Source: a virus
Virus record (IMG/VR): IMGVR_UViG_3300044922_000215
Location: 1 to 23,890 of that record
Direction: 5' to 3' (one strand)
Length of the DNA: 23,890 nt
The notes under the pieces were generated by a model, which did not search any database, had not been told where the DNA came from, and saw nothing but the letters and a program-made list of their open reading frames with translations. Below, piece by piece: positions 5,984 through 13,863 of the stretch; the first letter of the stretch is position 1, and every line of letters begins with the position of its first letter. Both the position numbers and the translations under genes were made by a program.

Positions 5984-6071
5984 TTTTCTCCTTCAGTAAG
6001 ACCCCAATGTTTTCAAAATCGTCTATTTGGTCATCAATGGTGCGAGTGATCGGAAAGATGTCCTCTGTCAT
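5931..6071 (-). CDS. Possible micro-gene, 46 aa
   Basis: The 115-base gap between two structural genes contains an ATG at 6071 opening a frame that ends with TGA at 5931 and overlaps the next gene by 53 bases. The first 30 residues are acidic and protein-like (MTEDIFPITRTIDDQIDDFEN). However, there is no good ribosome binding site and the last part looks like out-of-frame translation. I list it as a possibility only; the gap otherwise holds just the ribosome binding site of the next gene. Confidence 0.3.
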   Translation of the reverse strand: MTEDIFPITRTIDDQIDDFENIGVLLKEKNGFKQATHCQFNCSNSS

Positions 6072-6098
6072 AGAACTGCACTATCTTGAGGGATTGTG

Positions 6099-6449
6099 CT
6101 ACTCGGTTAGAGGTTCTATTTCAACCCAACTAAGGGTTGCCTCATCCCAAAGCCATAAATTCTCTTTAGGCATAGGTTTTGGTGCTTGCCAATCAAAGTT
6201 TTCATCTAGCAACCAAGATGGATAAGGCTGTGGCGCAACAAATACATCTGCCACAGAATCGTAGTTAAATCCTATGCCTGCATATTGCTTGCGGATATTG
6301 CCATTGTATGAAGTGCGCTTGCAGACTTGGCCTCTAAAATTACCATACCAAGTTTCTGTATCTAAACCTTCAATAAGTTCAGTTTCATCTATACCAGTAA
6401 TAACTTCAATTACTACATTATTTTTATCTAAAAATGCGTAATGTGCCAT
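6099..6449 (-). CDS. Phage virion-associated protein of unknown function, 116 aa
   Basis: The pattern MAHYAFLDKNNVVIEVITG at the start, followed by GLDTETWYGN, CKRTSYNGNIRKQYAGIGFNYD and a proline/tryptophan-rich end (PYPSWLLDE, LWLWDEATLSWVE), matches a widespread small protein of marine and freshwater tailed phages found near tail-fibre genes. Its function is not established; a structural or fibre-associated role is usual. I chose ATG 6449 over the in-frame ATG at 6458 because of the TAATG junction with the adhesin gene. Confidence 0.75.
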   Translation of the reverse strand: MAHYAFLDKNNVVIEVITGIDETELIEGLDTETWYGNFRGQVCKRTSYNGNIRKQYAGIGFNYDSVADVFVAPQPYPSWLLDENFDWQAPKPMPKENLWLWDEATLSWVEIEPLTE

Positions 6450-7333
6450 TATGCCCAACTCACATTTCCTGTGCCAGCAGTAATCGTGGCTCGCTTATAT
6501 CCACCACTTGCAGCACTTTCTGTTCCTGTTAAACCTGCACCGATAGTAATTGTCTTACTGTCTGGATAACGCAAAATTACTACACCACTACCGCCTGCCC
6601 CTGGAACAGTTGGGCTAGCATCCCTAAATCCACCACCACCGCCGCCACCTGTATTAGCAGTGCCAGCCGTGCCATCTGTCGTTGGATTGGCTCCAGTTCC
6701 ACCACCACCAGTTCCCGCCGCTCCTACAAAATCAACAGCCGCACCGCCACCGCCACCGCCTCGCGTCACACTTGAACCTGTTATGTCAGAAGATAAGCCG
6801 TTGCCACCTTTACCGCCGCCAGCACCGCTAGCCGTGCCACCTGCTACGCCTGCTCCACCGCCACCGCCACCTTTTTGAGAAGCAACACCACCGCCACCTA
6901 AGCCTTGATTTGCAGTTCCATTTCCACCAACTCCGTCATCAGAGCCACCGCCACCGCCTGAACCGCCGTCATTTCCTGTTCTTGATCCGCCAGTGCCACT
7001 GCCACCACCGCCGCCACCTGTTGAAGTAATTGTTGAAAACACGCTGTTTGAGCCGTTGGAACCCTTAGCGCCTGAACCACCAAAAGCGCCACCTGCGCCA
7101 ACTGTCACTGTGTAATTTATTCCAGGGCTTGCAGAAATTGGAGTTTCGGCTGACGAATTAGCGCCTGAAGTTCCTGACGAATTTCTATACCCGCCAGCAC
7201 CTCCGCCACCGCCTGCCCGTATGTCTGGGCTATTAACTCCATCACCACCACCTGCACCGCCCGCAATTACTAGAAAATCAACAGTAAAAGTGCGCGGATA
7301 ATTTTGTGAAGCAATAATCCCGAGTAAACTCAT
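6449..7333 (-). CDS. Glycine-rich tail adhesin, 294 aa
   Basis: After a short strand (FTVDFLVIAGGAGGG) roughly 200 residues are dominated by Gly runs of four to seven, interleaved with Ser/Thr/Asn, and the chain closes with GSGVVILRYP and a small C-terminal domain. Known: this glycine-rich pattern forms stacked polyglycine-II helices in phage adhesins such as the T-even gp38 type and in many predicted receptor-binding tips. The likely role is recognising the host surface at the tail tip, with the loops between Gly runs determining specificity. ATG 7333 was chosen for the TAATG junction with the fibre gene. DNA repeats of gccaccgcc type make this a probable hot spot for slippage and recombination. 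Confidence 0.78.
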   Translation of the reverse strand: MSLLGIIASQNYPRTFTVDFLVIAGGAGGGDGVNSPDIRAGGGGGAGGYRNSSGTSGANSSAETPISASPGINYTVTVGAGGAFGGSGAKGSNGSNSVFSTITSTGGGGGGSGTGGSRTGNDGGSGGGGGSDDGVGGNGTANQGLGGGGVASQKGGGGGGAGVAGGTASGAGGGKGGNGLSSDITGSSVTRGGGGGGAAVDFVGAAGTGGGGTGANPTTDGTAGTANTGGGGGGGFRDASPTVPGAGGSGVVILRYPDSKTITIGAGLTGTESAASGGYKRATITAGTGNVSWA

Positions 7334-8121
7334 TATGCTATATCTCCTACGACATACCAAGTATCGGTAGCAACCTTAATACAGGATGCAGCCGAGAATT
7401 GCGCTCTTAACTTAGGAGCTGTGGCAGTTGCTCCAGTTGATGAGATTGTAGTAGTGCCTGAAGTGACAGCCTTGATAGTTGTCTGACCTGCTCCGATTTG
7501 GATAACATTGATTACTGTGCCAACTGGAAAAGCAACATTGGCGTTAGTTGGAATTTGAAAGTCATTGGCAGAGCCAACAGACATTGTGACCAGTTTTTGG
7601 TCTGCATCTGTTAAAACTACTGTATATGTGGCAGTTTGGGCATTAAGGGTTAAGGCTGATCCTGCGCGGTAGTCATAGGAGAGAGTGACTGTGCCACTTG
7701 TGCCGCCTCCGCTTAAACCTGTTCCTGCGGTGACACCTTCGATGTCGCCCGAAGCAGGTGTTGCGAATTGGAAGAAGATTGCTGCGCTTGCGCTAGTGAA
7801 GCGAAGAACGCCACCTTGATTCTGAGCAAGAGCAAGTGATCCTGATGTTGTCACAGTTGCGGTTCCTGCGGTGATTGTGCAAACGCCTGCGCCTAAATTG
7901 ATTATTGTGACAATGTCACCTGCTGCAAACAATCCTGTATTCACAGTGATTGTTGTTGCGCTGCCATTGCTCATTGATATAGCAGTGCCGGCATCGGCAG
8001 CCACTAGAACATAAGAGGCAACCTTTGCACTTGCATCGCCACCAAGCATTGCAGTCTGTTGCAATGATGTCATTTGCGCAGCCGTCAAGACCTGACCGGT
8101 CGTGAAGGTTTGTTTAGCCAT
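7333..8121 (-). CDS. Tail fibre-like protein with duplicated domain, 262 aa
   Basis: An N-terminal FTTGQVLTAAQMTSLQQ segment (residues 5-21) is a common phage fibre/attachment start. Two related beta domains follow, about 36-118 and 165-261; both begin Y-x-V-x2-(A/T)DA, continue through G-x-V-x2-(I)-I-x2-(L/I)GAG and end with a hydrophobic strand. The linker (about 129-148) has the GVTAGTGLSGGGTSG sequence typical of phage fibre connectors. Ser/Thr/Ala-rich throughout and lacking enzymatic motifs. Probably a trimeric or hexameric fibre or tip component supporting the adhesin encoded next. Starts at ATG 8121 after a 9-base gap from the minor tail gene. Confidence 0.7.
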   Translation of the reverse strand: MAKQTFTTGQVLTAAQMTSLQQTAMLGGDASAKVASYVLVAADAGTAISMSNGSATTITVNTGLFAAGDIVTIINLGAGVCTITAGTATVTTSGSLALAQNQGGVLRFTSASAAIFFQFATPASGDIEGVTAGTGLSGGGTSGTVTLSYDYRAGSALTLNAQTATYTVVLTDADQKLVTMSVGSANDFQIPTNANVAFPVGTVINVIQIGAGQTTIKAVTSGTTTISSTGATATAPKLRAQFSAASCIKVATDTWYVVGDIA

Positions 8122-8130
8122 TTCTTCTCC

Positions 8131-9396
8131 TTAGTATGAAAGAACTCCCACAGTTCCATCAAGCAGACCTTGGATTGTGGAATCCAAGATGAATGCCTGA
8201 ATTATAGGCTCTGCGGTGAGGAAGCGTGTTGTCCAAGTGTTCGGCGTGATGTCGTGCTGAATACCTTGAACGAATAACTCAAGGGTAAAGGTTGAGGATG
8301 CCTGACCTGTCTTGGTGACATTTATCAGGGTGAACAAATCTGATTCAAGGCCTGCCACAATGCGATTTGAGGCAGTCGAATCCATAAGATTTAAGCCAAT
8401 GGAATCAATGCGAAGCAGGGCATTTTCGCGGGCATTTAGAAGCATTGAAGCCTGGTCTAAGGCCTCGGCATCGGTCTGCATTAGAAGGTCAGAGCGCGAT
8501 CCTGAGTGAATGAAGAATGTTTCTATCGAGCTAGTTGATTGAACATTTTGGGCAACTCCGCCAAGGCGGGTGACAGTTATATCGTTGAAAATCTGTGTGT
8601 CATCGTAGGCAAAGTCAATGCTTTGATAGGAGATATTTGTGCCATCATCATTGAACAATAAAGGCGTTTCGTCAGCCTTTTCTGAAACTGTGGTTCTTGA
8701 TAGAAATACTGCGTTGCCTTCGTCATCAATAAAGAAGCCACCAAGTTCGCTTTGCTCTATTGTCTGACAGGCTCCAAGCAAGGTGCGATTTGTGCCAGGG
8801 TCGGCTTGCACTAGCGTATCGCCTACATCAATCAGTCTTTGACTTACAGGGAAACTTGCAATATCGAGCAAGTTCTCAATGCGCGCCCCCGTGGTTTGAC
8901 CGGCGGATGAACCCGCAACAGTCGTGATGTTGACATTTTGTAAAAGACGAAAAGCATCGACACATTGAAAAGTCACAGTTGAAACTTCATCATTGCCAAG
9001 CCTAAATGTATTGTCAAAACTTGTGATGTAGCCTGAATAGAGATAGTAGCGGTCAACACCTGAGCCATCATCATAATCTGCCCAAATGCGAATCTTGCGA
9101 AGGGGCAAGAGTTTGCCATAGTAAGGCCCCGAAACATTCTGAGGGTTATAGTCACCATTCTCGTCTTCTAAGACGACACTGGCGGTGCCTGCTTCAAAGC
9201 TATTAAGAACTCGATTTCGGCCTCGGCGGATGGAAACGCGAAGGGCGATGTCACTTACATCAACGACATCTGCCGGTGCATCTGCCAAAATGCCCACGCC
9301 AAGGGGGGTTGAAGGATCGTCAAGTAGAAGCGGGTTGCCAAAGGCAGGGCCATTTGCGAAGTCAATGCTGACTCCAAGAACGGGTGTTCCTGGCAT
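8131..9396 (-). CDS. Minor tail protein (distal tail/hub type), 421 aa
   Basis: The block GRNRVLNSFEAGTASVVLED, then NGDYNPQNVSGPYYGKLLPLRKIRI, and a YLYSGYITSFDNTF strand are characteristic of minor tail proteins encoded after the tape measure in actinophages. The end (GIQHDITPNTWTTRF, about 382-396) is also recurrent in this group. By position and sequence it likely forms part of the tail tip below the tape measure, linking tube to fibre. It shows no peptidase or lysozyme motif. Its start overlaps the tape measure stop (TAATG at 9394-9398). Confidence 0.78.
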   Translation of the reverse strand: MPGTPVLGVSIDFANGPAFGNPLLLDDPSTPLGVGILADAPADVVDVSDIALRVSIRRGRNRVLNSFEAGTASVVLEDENGDYNPQNVSGPYYGKLLPLRKIRIWADYDDGSGVDRYYLYSGYITSFDNTFRLGNDEVSTVTFQCVDAFRLLQNVNITTVAGSSAGQTTGARIENLLDIASFPVSQRLIDVGDTLVQADPGTNRTLLGACQTIEQSELGGFFIDDEGNAVFLSRTTVSEKADETPLLFNDDGTNISYQSIDFAYDDTQIFNDITVTRLGGVAQNVQSTSSIETFFIHSGSRSDLLMQTDAEALDQASMLLNARENALLRIDSIGLNLMDSTASNRIVAGLESDLFTLINVTKTGQASSTFTLELFVQGIQHDITPNTWTTRFLTAEPIIQAFILDSTIQGLLDGTVGVLSY

Positions 9397-11768
9397 TACA
9401 GACCGCCAACAAAGAGGATTGGCTTACCGCTTGCCTGCTCAAGCAAGATGCGCTGACGGATAGCATCTGCCAAATCTTGTTCTGTCTGCACATTGCCTTG
9501 CACTGTCATATTGATAGTCATTCCTGCATTTTCTGCCATACGGAAAGAGGCAGGGTCAAAACCTGATGATGTAGAAGAGTCAAAAGTTCCCATTGCTTGC
9601 ATTCTTGCCCGCTCATCGCTAAGAGCGCCAAGCCCCAATGTGCTAATTGAGTCGGAAAGAGTGTCAATTTGTTCTTTGAGTAAGAAACTAATTGCCGTGC
9701 CACTTTCAGTGCTTTCGCGCAAGGCAGTTAAAGTGTCAATTTGTTCTTTAACAGCGCCCGTTGAAACAGGAGCAGAAGAAGGGTTGAAAGGATTTGGAAT
9801 CACTGCGTTAGGCACTGCCGATGGCGTTCCTGTTGGCGTTCCCGTTGGAGTTCCTGTTGGAGTGCCTGATGGAATGCCTTGTGGCTTGCCGGTATTCAAA
9901 GCCGCGAGATAGGCGTTTAGAGCTGCAAGAGCGCGCTTCCAAGCATCGGCAGCTTCATCTCCTGGCAAAGACCAATTCTTAGAAAGAGCTGCTTGTAGCG
10001 CAGTTCCATCTTGAACTGTCTTTCCATAGGCAAGAACTTCAGCGCGGGTCATTCCCCATTTGCCCATCAACTTCTCAATTTCTGAGTCGTCAATCTTTTC
10101 ATCTTTTAGGGCGCGGGTGAAATCTACATACTTCTCGGCTTCTTCTTTTGTCAGACCCCACTTCATTAGCAGGTTGACAATTGGGCCGTCATTTAGGTCT
10201 GTTGAGTTGGCAGCATAGATTCGGGCGATGTATTCAAGAACTTCGCCCTTTGTAATGTTCCACTTTTGAGCAAGAACAGAAACTTCTTCATCACTAATTA
10301 CTGCATCAGAAAGAACTTGCAAGAGATCGGTATAACGCTGCGCAGCCTCATTGAGTTTCATCTGCGCTTCCATATTGGCAATCAGCGCATTGACTCTTGC
10401 TGCTTCTTCTAAGTTGGCTTGCTTTAGAAGGTTGAGTCGAGCAGCCTCAAGTTGAATTGGGTCTTTCTCGGCGGTTGGCTTCACACCTAACTTGCGCAAA
10501 GCTGCGAGCGCTCTTTCAGTTGCAAGTTGCTCTTTTGTCTTTTTATTCAAACCAGCAGTTGTGACAGTCAAAGCCTTGTTTTTGATATTGGCGGTGGCAG
10601 TTGCCTGAGATAATCTGTTCAAATCTGCTAGATGACCTGTCACAACTTGCGAGTTCTTTTGAATTGCCTCGGTGTTGTCTTCAATTGAGTCAGTCAGTTT
10701 TTCAAACGCATAGAAGGCTGTTAGCGCAGCGATAGCGCCAAGAGCAGTTGCACCACCAGTGGCGAAAGCAGTTGCAGCTCCTGCCTTCTTTGCAAAGAAT
10801 GCCTGTCTTTTGAATAGTAGAATTAAGCCTGAAATGGCGGTGTGAATTGCCATAATACCTGTCACGATTTTAACGCCAACAAACATTCCAAAAAGCAGAG
10901 AACCTAGGGCTTGAATTACGCCGAGATTGTCTGAAATAGTCTTGAACATTTTACCCAAAGCAATTGCAGCTTTGATTGAAAAATCAATCACATCTCCAAG
11001 GGTTTTGGCAATCTGATCCTTATTGTTGGCAATAAATTGTTCAAAAACAGGCAAGATATCTGTGCGGAAAACTTCAGCAAGTTCTTGTAAAACAGGGATT
11101 AAAGCATAACCCAAAGTGTCAAGGGTTTGATCAAACTGTAAACGAAGGCGCTGAATTTGAAATTCAAAAGTTTCTGCTCGATTCAGAGCTTGCCCGCCGA
11201 AGGTTGTAGAAAGAACTGAGAGAGCAGCATTCAAATCTTTGTTCTTAACAATGGCTTCGTCAAGCGGAATGTCTAATTTTCTTAAGGCTCCGATATTTCC
11301 GCCAATGGCACGGACAATGCCATTGGTCACCGCAATAAGTGATTTGCCTGTGCCTGCACTAACATCAAGGGCAAGTGCTTGCAAAGCCTGAGCCTGTTCA
11401 ATGTCGCCTGTGGCTTGAGTCAACTTTTGAAGGCTTGGAATCAGCTCATTATTGTTGACACCAACTTGCAGTTCTAAGGCATCAAGATAAGTAACAGTCG
11501 AAGCAATTTGAGCATCGGTTGCGCCAACAGTATTTCGCAAAGCGGTCGCAAGTGCAATTTGCGCCTTTTGGTCTTCCATCGCGCCTTGGACTGCATCCTT
11601 GCCTAGTTTGACTGCGAGCGCCCCTGTTGCAAGGGTGACAACACCAAACGCCTTTGCCATCTTCTTGCCAGCATTGACGAAAGTTGTTTCTAGTTTTGCT
11701 AAATCCTTAACTGCCTTTTTGGAGCCTTTGTCATTGTAGACAGTGACAATGCGTTCAATCAATGTCAT
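9396..11768 (-). CDS. Tape measure protein, 790 aa
   Basis: It is the longest gene in the block. It has a basic helical N-terminus with a hydrophobic segment (about 40-55), long Ala/Leu/Gln-rich helices, a membrane-like stretch at about 285-355, and a beta-ending with NMTVQGNV. These are normal features of siphovirus tape measures, which set tail length and enter the host membrane at DNA ejection. Odd parts: three tandem 33-residue helical repeats at about 490-590, each with L-x3-KW(G/N)-x-T-(K/R)-x-E near its centre; a PTGT proline linker at about 633-651; and two copies of KEQIDTL (674-680, 698-704). With the family's rule of about 0.15 nm per residue the tail would be near 120 nm. No peptidase or lysozyme domain seen. 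Confidence 0.88.
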   Translation of the reverse strand: MTLIERIVTVYNDKGSKKAVKDLAKLETTFVNAGKKMAKAFGVVTLATGALAVKLGKDAVQGAMEDQKAQIALATALRNTVGATDAQIASTVTYLDALELQVGVNNNELIPSLQKLTQATGDIEQAQALQALALDVSAGTGKSLIAVTNGIVRAIGGNIGALRKLDIPLDEAIVKNKDLNAALSVLSTTFGGQALNRAETFEFQIQRLRLQFDQTLDTLGYALIPVLQELAEVFRTDILPVFEQFIANNKDQIAKTLGDVIDFSIKAAIALGKMFKTISDNLGVIQALGSLLFGMFVGVKIVTGIMAIHTAISGLILLFKRQAFFAKKAGAATAFATGGATALGAIAALTAFYAFEKLTDSIEDNTEAIQKNSQVVTGHLADLNRLSQATATANIKNKALTVTTAGLNKKTKEQLATERALAALRKLGVKPTAEKDPIQLEAARLNLLKQANLEEAARVNALIANMEAQMKLNEAAQRYTDLLQVLSDAVISDEEVSVLAQKWNITKGEVLEYIARIYAANSTDLNDGPIVNLLMKWGLTKEEAEKYVDFTRALKDEKIDDSEIEKLMGKWGMTRAEVLAYGKTVQDGTALQAALSKNWSLPGDEAADAWKRALAALNAYLAALNTGKPQGIPSGTPTGTPTGTPTGTPSAVPNAVIPNPFNPSSAPVSTGAVKEQIDTLTALRESTESGTAISFLLKEQIDTLSDSISTLGLGALSDERARMQAMGTFDSSTSSGFDPASFRMAENAGMTINMTVQGNVQTEQDLADAIRQRILLEQASGKPILFVGGL

Positions 11769-12415
11769 TTGTCGCTCTCCTTTTTAGGCGGTCTATTCAG
11801 GCGTTCCTGTGCTTTTGCTTCAGCATCCTTAATCGCTTCAAAGATAGCACGCTGCGCAGATTTCTTGTTGTTATCCACTGCCTTGATAAGAGCGCGACCT
11901 TTATCTTGACCCAAGCCCTTAGATGGAGGAATGACTCCATAATACTTTTCTAAGGTTTCGATAAAATCTTGAGATGCAGTCGGATTTGTTGATTGCGAAG
12001 CGCGGGTGCGGGCGCGACTTGCTTTGCTTCCGCGACCAGCAGTTTCAAAGATTGCACCTGCGGCATCTCTTTGCACGATGCCATAGGAATTGCGAAAGCC
12101 TGTGCTGTTTTTCTTGCTTGTTGGCGAAGTAGATTTTATTCCCATTTTTGCCTTAGCTGCATCATAAGGAACAAAACTTCCTCGCCCTTGGCCTTGTTGT
12201 AGTGGGCCAATCAAACCTGCATTCTTGTTTGCTTTTGCCCATCCTGAAGGATGAATGTCGTAAGGAATATAGTCCCGAGCTTGACTGACAATGACTAACA
12301 AAACTCTTTTAACTTTACGATCTAAGGCGCGCTTCAAATCAGGATTGAATTGCTCAAGCGTAGCGATGCTTTTGCTCAATCCTTGAATGGTAACTTTGTA
12401 ATTAGGTGATTGCAT
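11765..12415 (-). CDS. Connector/tail-completion-like protein, 216 aa
   Basis: The N-terminal 60 residues (YKVTIQGLSKSIATLEQF... AL...VSQARDYIPYD) resemble the HK97 gp10-like/tail-completion family by pattern: a strand, a helix with basic residues and the ARDYIP motif. The rest is basic and Ser/Lys-rich (KKNSTGF, GRGSKASRARTRASQS) and probably flexible. Its place between the frameshifted chaperone and the tape measure is not usual for a neck protein, so the assignment is tentative. It could also be a tail-assembly factor. The start overlaps the chaperone extension stop (TAATG) and its stop overlaps the tape measure start (ATGA). Confidence 0.5.
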   Translation of the reverse strand: MQSPNYKVTIQGLSKSIATLEQFNPDLKRALDRKVKRVLLVIVSQARDYIPYDIHPSGWAKANKNAGLIGPLQQGQGRGSFVPYDAAKAKMGIKSTSPTSKKNSTGFRNSYGIVQRDAAGAIFETAGRGSKASRARTRASQSTNPTASQDFIETLEKYYGVIPPSKGLGQDKGRALIKAVDNNKKSAQRAIFEAIKDAEAKAQERLNRPPKKESDK

Positions 12416-12594
12416 TATCTGTCGCGCGCCTTTGCTCGTTCTTTCACATAAACGAAAATTGCTTCCAACACTCCGTCAGGGGCATCAAGTAATGCCACCG
12501 GCGAAATTCCAGACTCCACAGAGAGAGCTGCTATTTGATAGGTCAGGCTATCTCTGTGGATTCGGAAGAAGGGTCTGTCACCAAGGTCACTTCT
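12415..12594 (-). CDS. Tail assembly chaperone, T extension reached by -1 frameshift
   Basis: After the stop of the upstream G product, the -1 frame is open from 12594 to a TAA at 12415 and encodes (S)LTYQIAALSVESG followed by ISPVALLDAPDGVLEAIFVYV and a basic end. It has no ATG and no ribosome binding site of its own, but it is clearly coding and is shaped like the second part of the G/GT tail assembly chaperones of siphoviruses. These make a fused product by programmed slippage. The shift must occur between 12594 and 12546. I see no canonical X-XXY-YYZ heptamer there; the C-CCT at 12570-12573 is the least bad slip site (Pro-tRNA can re-pair on CCC). Confidence 0.75.
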   Translation of the reverse strand, partial: RSDLGDRPFFRIHRDSLTYQIAALSVESGISPVALLDAPDGVLEAIFVYVKERAKARDR

Positions 12595-12821
12595 TCAAGA
12601 GTGTCTAAGAAGTCAGGGCCAAAAGGTTTAACAACGCGACCATTGTGCTTCATCGCTGACCAAGCCAGGAAGTAGATATGCTCTAGTTTCTGCTCTTCGG
12701 CAATAAGTTTTGCTAAGCCCTTTTGATACTTCTGCTCAAACTCCACAATCACTCTTGGTCGAAGCGAATAAGTCGCATCGGTTCCATCGGTAGTGCGAAC
12801 ACGGATTTTTAAGCCATCCAT
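12543..12821 (-). CDS. Tail assembly chaperone, G product, 92 aa
   Basis: Compact alpha/beta protein following the tail tube genes and preceding the tape measure. It starts with KIRVRTTDGTDATYSLRPR, has the VEFEQKYQKGLAKLI block and LEHIYFLAWSAMK helix usual for this family, and ends acidic. Known role: coats the tape measure before tube polymerisation. The ATG at 12821 is preceded by AGGGGGAAACAA, a strong purine-rich site. It makes the G form by termination at 12543 and a longer GT form by frameshifting into the overlapping frame. Confidence 0.8.
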   Translation of the reverse strand: MDGLKIRVRTTDGTDATYSLRPRVIVEFEQKYQKGLAKLIAEEQKLEHIYFLAWSAMKHNGRVVKPFGPDFLDTLEEVTLVTDPSSESTEIA

Positions 12822-12840
12822 TTGTTTCCCCCTAATTGAT

Positions 12841-13248
12841 TTAAGATGTTGATTTTGTGATTGCGCCCGAAATAGGCCAAGTCACACTCGCAGTTGCTAA
12901 TTCTCCCACAGCACCATTAAGAGGTGTCCATTCAGAGATTAGAACTGAGAAGTTGTATTTTGGATTTGTTGCGCTAACTGTTGTGTTGACAGGTCTGACC
13001 TCACAAGCGACTGAGGTTCCAAGCAACGGATAAATCGTTGATTCAACCGAGCCTGAAGCGTAGTCCTGGTGGAACTCGAAACTTACAGAGTTATCTGCAA
13101 GTCCGGCCACTCTCTTTTTTGCCGTGTCACCAAACGCCGTTGTTTCAACGATGTCAAAGGTGGTGTTCAGTGACACGCTCGCAATATGATCCGACAAGTC
13201 GGTGGATGCGAAAGTCACATAGGCATTAGTGAGAACAAGTCGTGCCAT
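12841..13248 (-). CDS. Major tail (tube) protein, copy 2, 135 aa
   Basis: This is one of two adjacent tail tube proteins. Aligned by eye, it is about 70% identical to its upstream neighbour over the whole length. The shared parts include GLADNS-x-S-x-EFHQDYASG and the near-identical end SEWTPLNGAVGELATASVTWP. The family's role is to polymerise into the tail tube. It differs from copy 1 mostly in the N-terminal strand (VTFASTDLSDHIAS), around residue 40 (GDTAKKRV) and in residues 78-86. There is a one-base gap between the stop of copy 1 and its ATG, and no strong ribosome binding site, so translation is likely coupled. Confidence 0.82.
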   Translation of the reverse strand: MARLVLTNAYVTFASTDLSDHIASVSLNTTFDIVETTAFGDTAKKRVAGLADNSVSFEFHQDYASGSVESTIYPLLGTSVACEVRPVNTTVSATNPKYNFSVLISEWTPLNGAVGELATASVTWPISGAITKSTS

Positions 13249-13249
13249 A

Positions 13250-13660
13250 TTATGCAGTTGTCTTTACGATTGCGCCGCTAACTGGCCAAGTGACAGATGC
13301 AGTTGCAAGTTCTCCAACTGCTCCGTTAAGTGGTGTCCACTCTGAAACAAGTGCGCTTGCTGTATAGAGAGGATTGCTTGCGCTTGTTGTGGTATTTACA
13401 GGCTTGACAGTGACAGTGGTCACTGTTCCGAGTAGTGGATAAATTGTTGCTTCAACTTCTCCTGAAGCATAGTCTTGGTGAAATTCAAGACTGATTGAAT
13501 TGTCTGCAAGACCGCCGATGCGTGTGCGAGCTGCATTGCTTGAAAATGCTGTTGTTTCAACTACATCGATGGATGAGTTAAGTGTCACTGATGCCACATA
13601 ATCAGACAAATCAACTGCGTTGACTGTGACTAGGGCATTTGTAAGAACGATGCGTGCCAT
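13250..13660 (-). CDS. Major tail (tube) protein, copy 1, 136 aa
   Basis: This is the first of the tandem pair. It has the same layout as copy 2: N-terminal strand VLTNALVTV, VETTAF, GLADNSISLEFHQDYASG (about 51-68), YPLLGT and the C-terminal SEWTPLNGAVGELATASVTWP block. It forms the rigid tube in siphoviruses. Order in the operon (tail terminator-like gene, a small unknown gene, tube genes, chaperone) fits the canonical layout. One residue longer than its paralogue near position 41. The start is coupled to the preceding stop (TAATG at 13658-13662). Confidence 0.82.
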   Translation of the reverse strand: MARIVLTNALVTVNAVDLSDYVASVTLNSSIDVVETTAFSSNAARTRIGGLADNSISLEFHQDYASGEVEATIYPLLGTVTTVTVKPVNTTTSASNPLYTASALVSEWTPLNGAVGELATASVTWPVSGAIVKTTA

Positions 13661-13854
13661 TAGTTTTTGGCTCCTTCTGATAGTGCTGGTTTGATGGTTG
13701 GTTGACTTGCTTGACTTGCTTGACTTGCTTGAATGTGGCCGCTTGCAATGAGAGCATCAATGTTTGCGCCTGCATTTTCTAGCTCTTTCAAGGTAAGAAT
13801 CTCACCTTGTTTTTTTCCACAGACCTCGCGGCCTGAGATGACCTTGTAAGCCAT
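13660..13854 (-). CDS. Small protein with QAS repeat, 64 aa
   Basis: The first 42 residues look like a small folded domain (AYKVISGREVCGKKQGEILTL, then LENAGANIDALIASGHI), resembling short proteins often placed between neck and tube genes of actinophages. The function is not known to me. The C-terminal third is low complexity: (QAS)3 followed by QPTIKPALSEG. It is encoded by three perfect copies of a 9-base unit at 13702-13728. AGGAGAACCT precedes the ATG at 13854. Confidence 0.65.
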   Translation of the reverse strand: MAYKVISGREVCGKKQGEILTLKELENAGANIDALIASGHIQASQASQASQPTIKPALSEGAKN

Positions 13855-13863
13855 TAGGTTCTC

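Noticed and set aside
6660-6878. Plus-strand proline-rich ORF
   Set aside because: It is the complement of the Gly runs of the adhesin gene; poly-Gly codons read backward give Pro. No ribosome binding site and opposite to the operon.
9493-9912. Long plus-strand ORF of 139 codons
   Set aside because: Entirely antisense to the tape measure, low-complexity VPVGVPVG end from the repeat, no start signal.
13702-13728. Three direct repeats considered as a CRISPR-like array or iteron origin
   Set aside because: The units abut without spacers and are in frame in a coding gene; they are a coding microsatellite.
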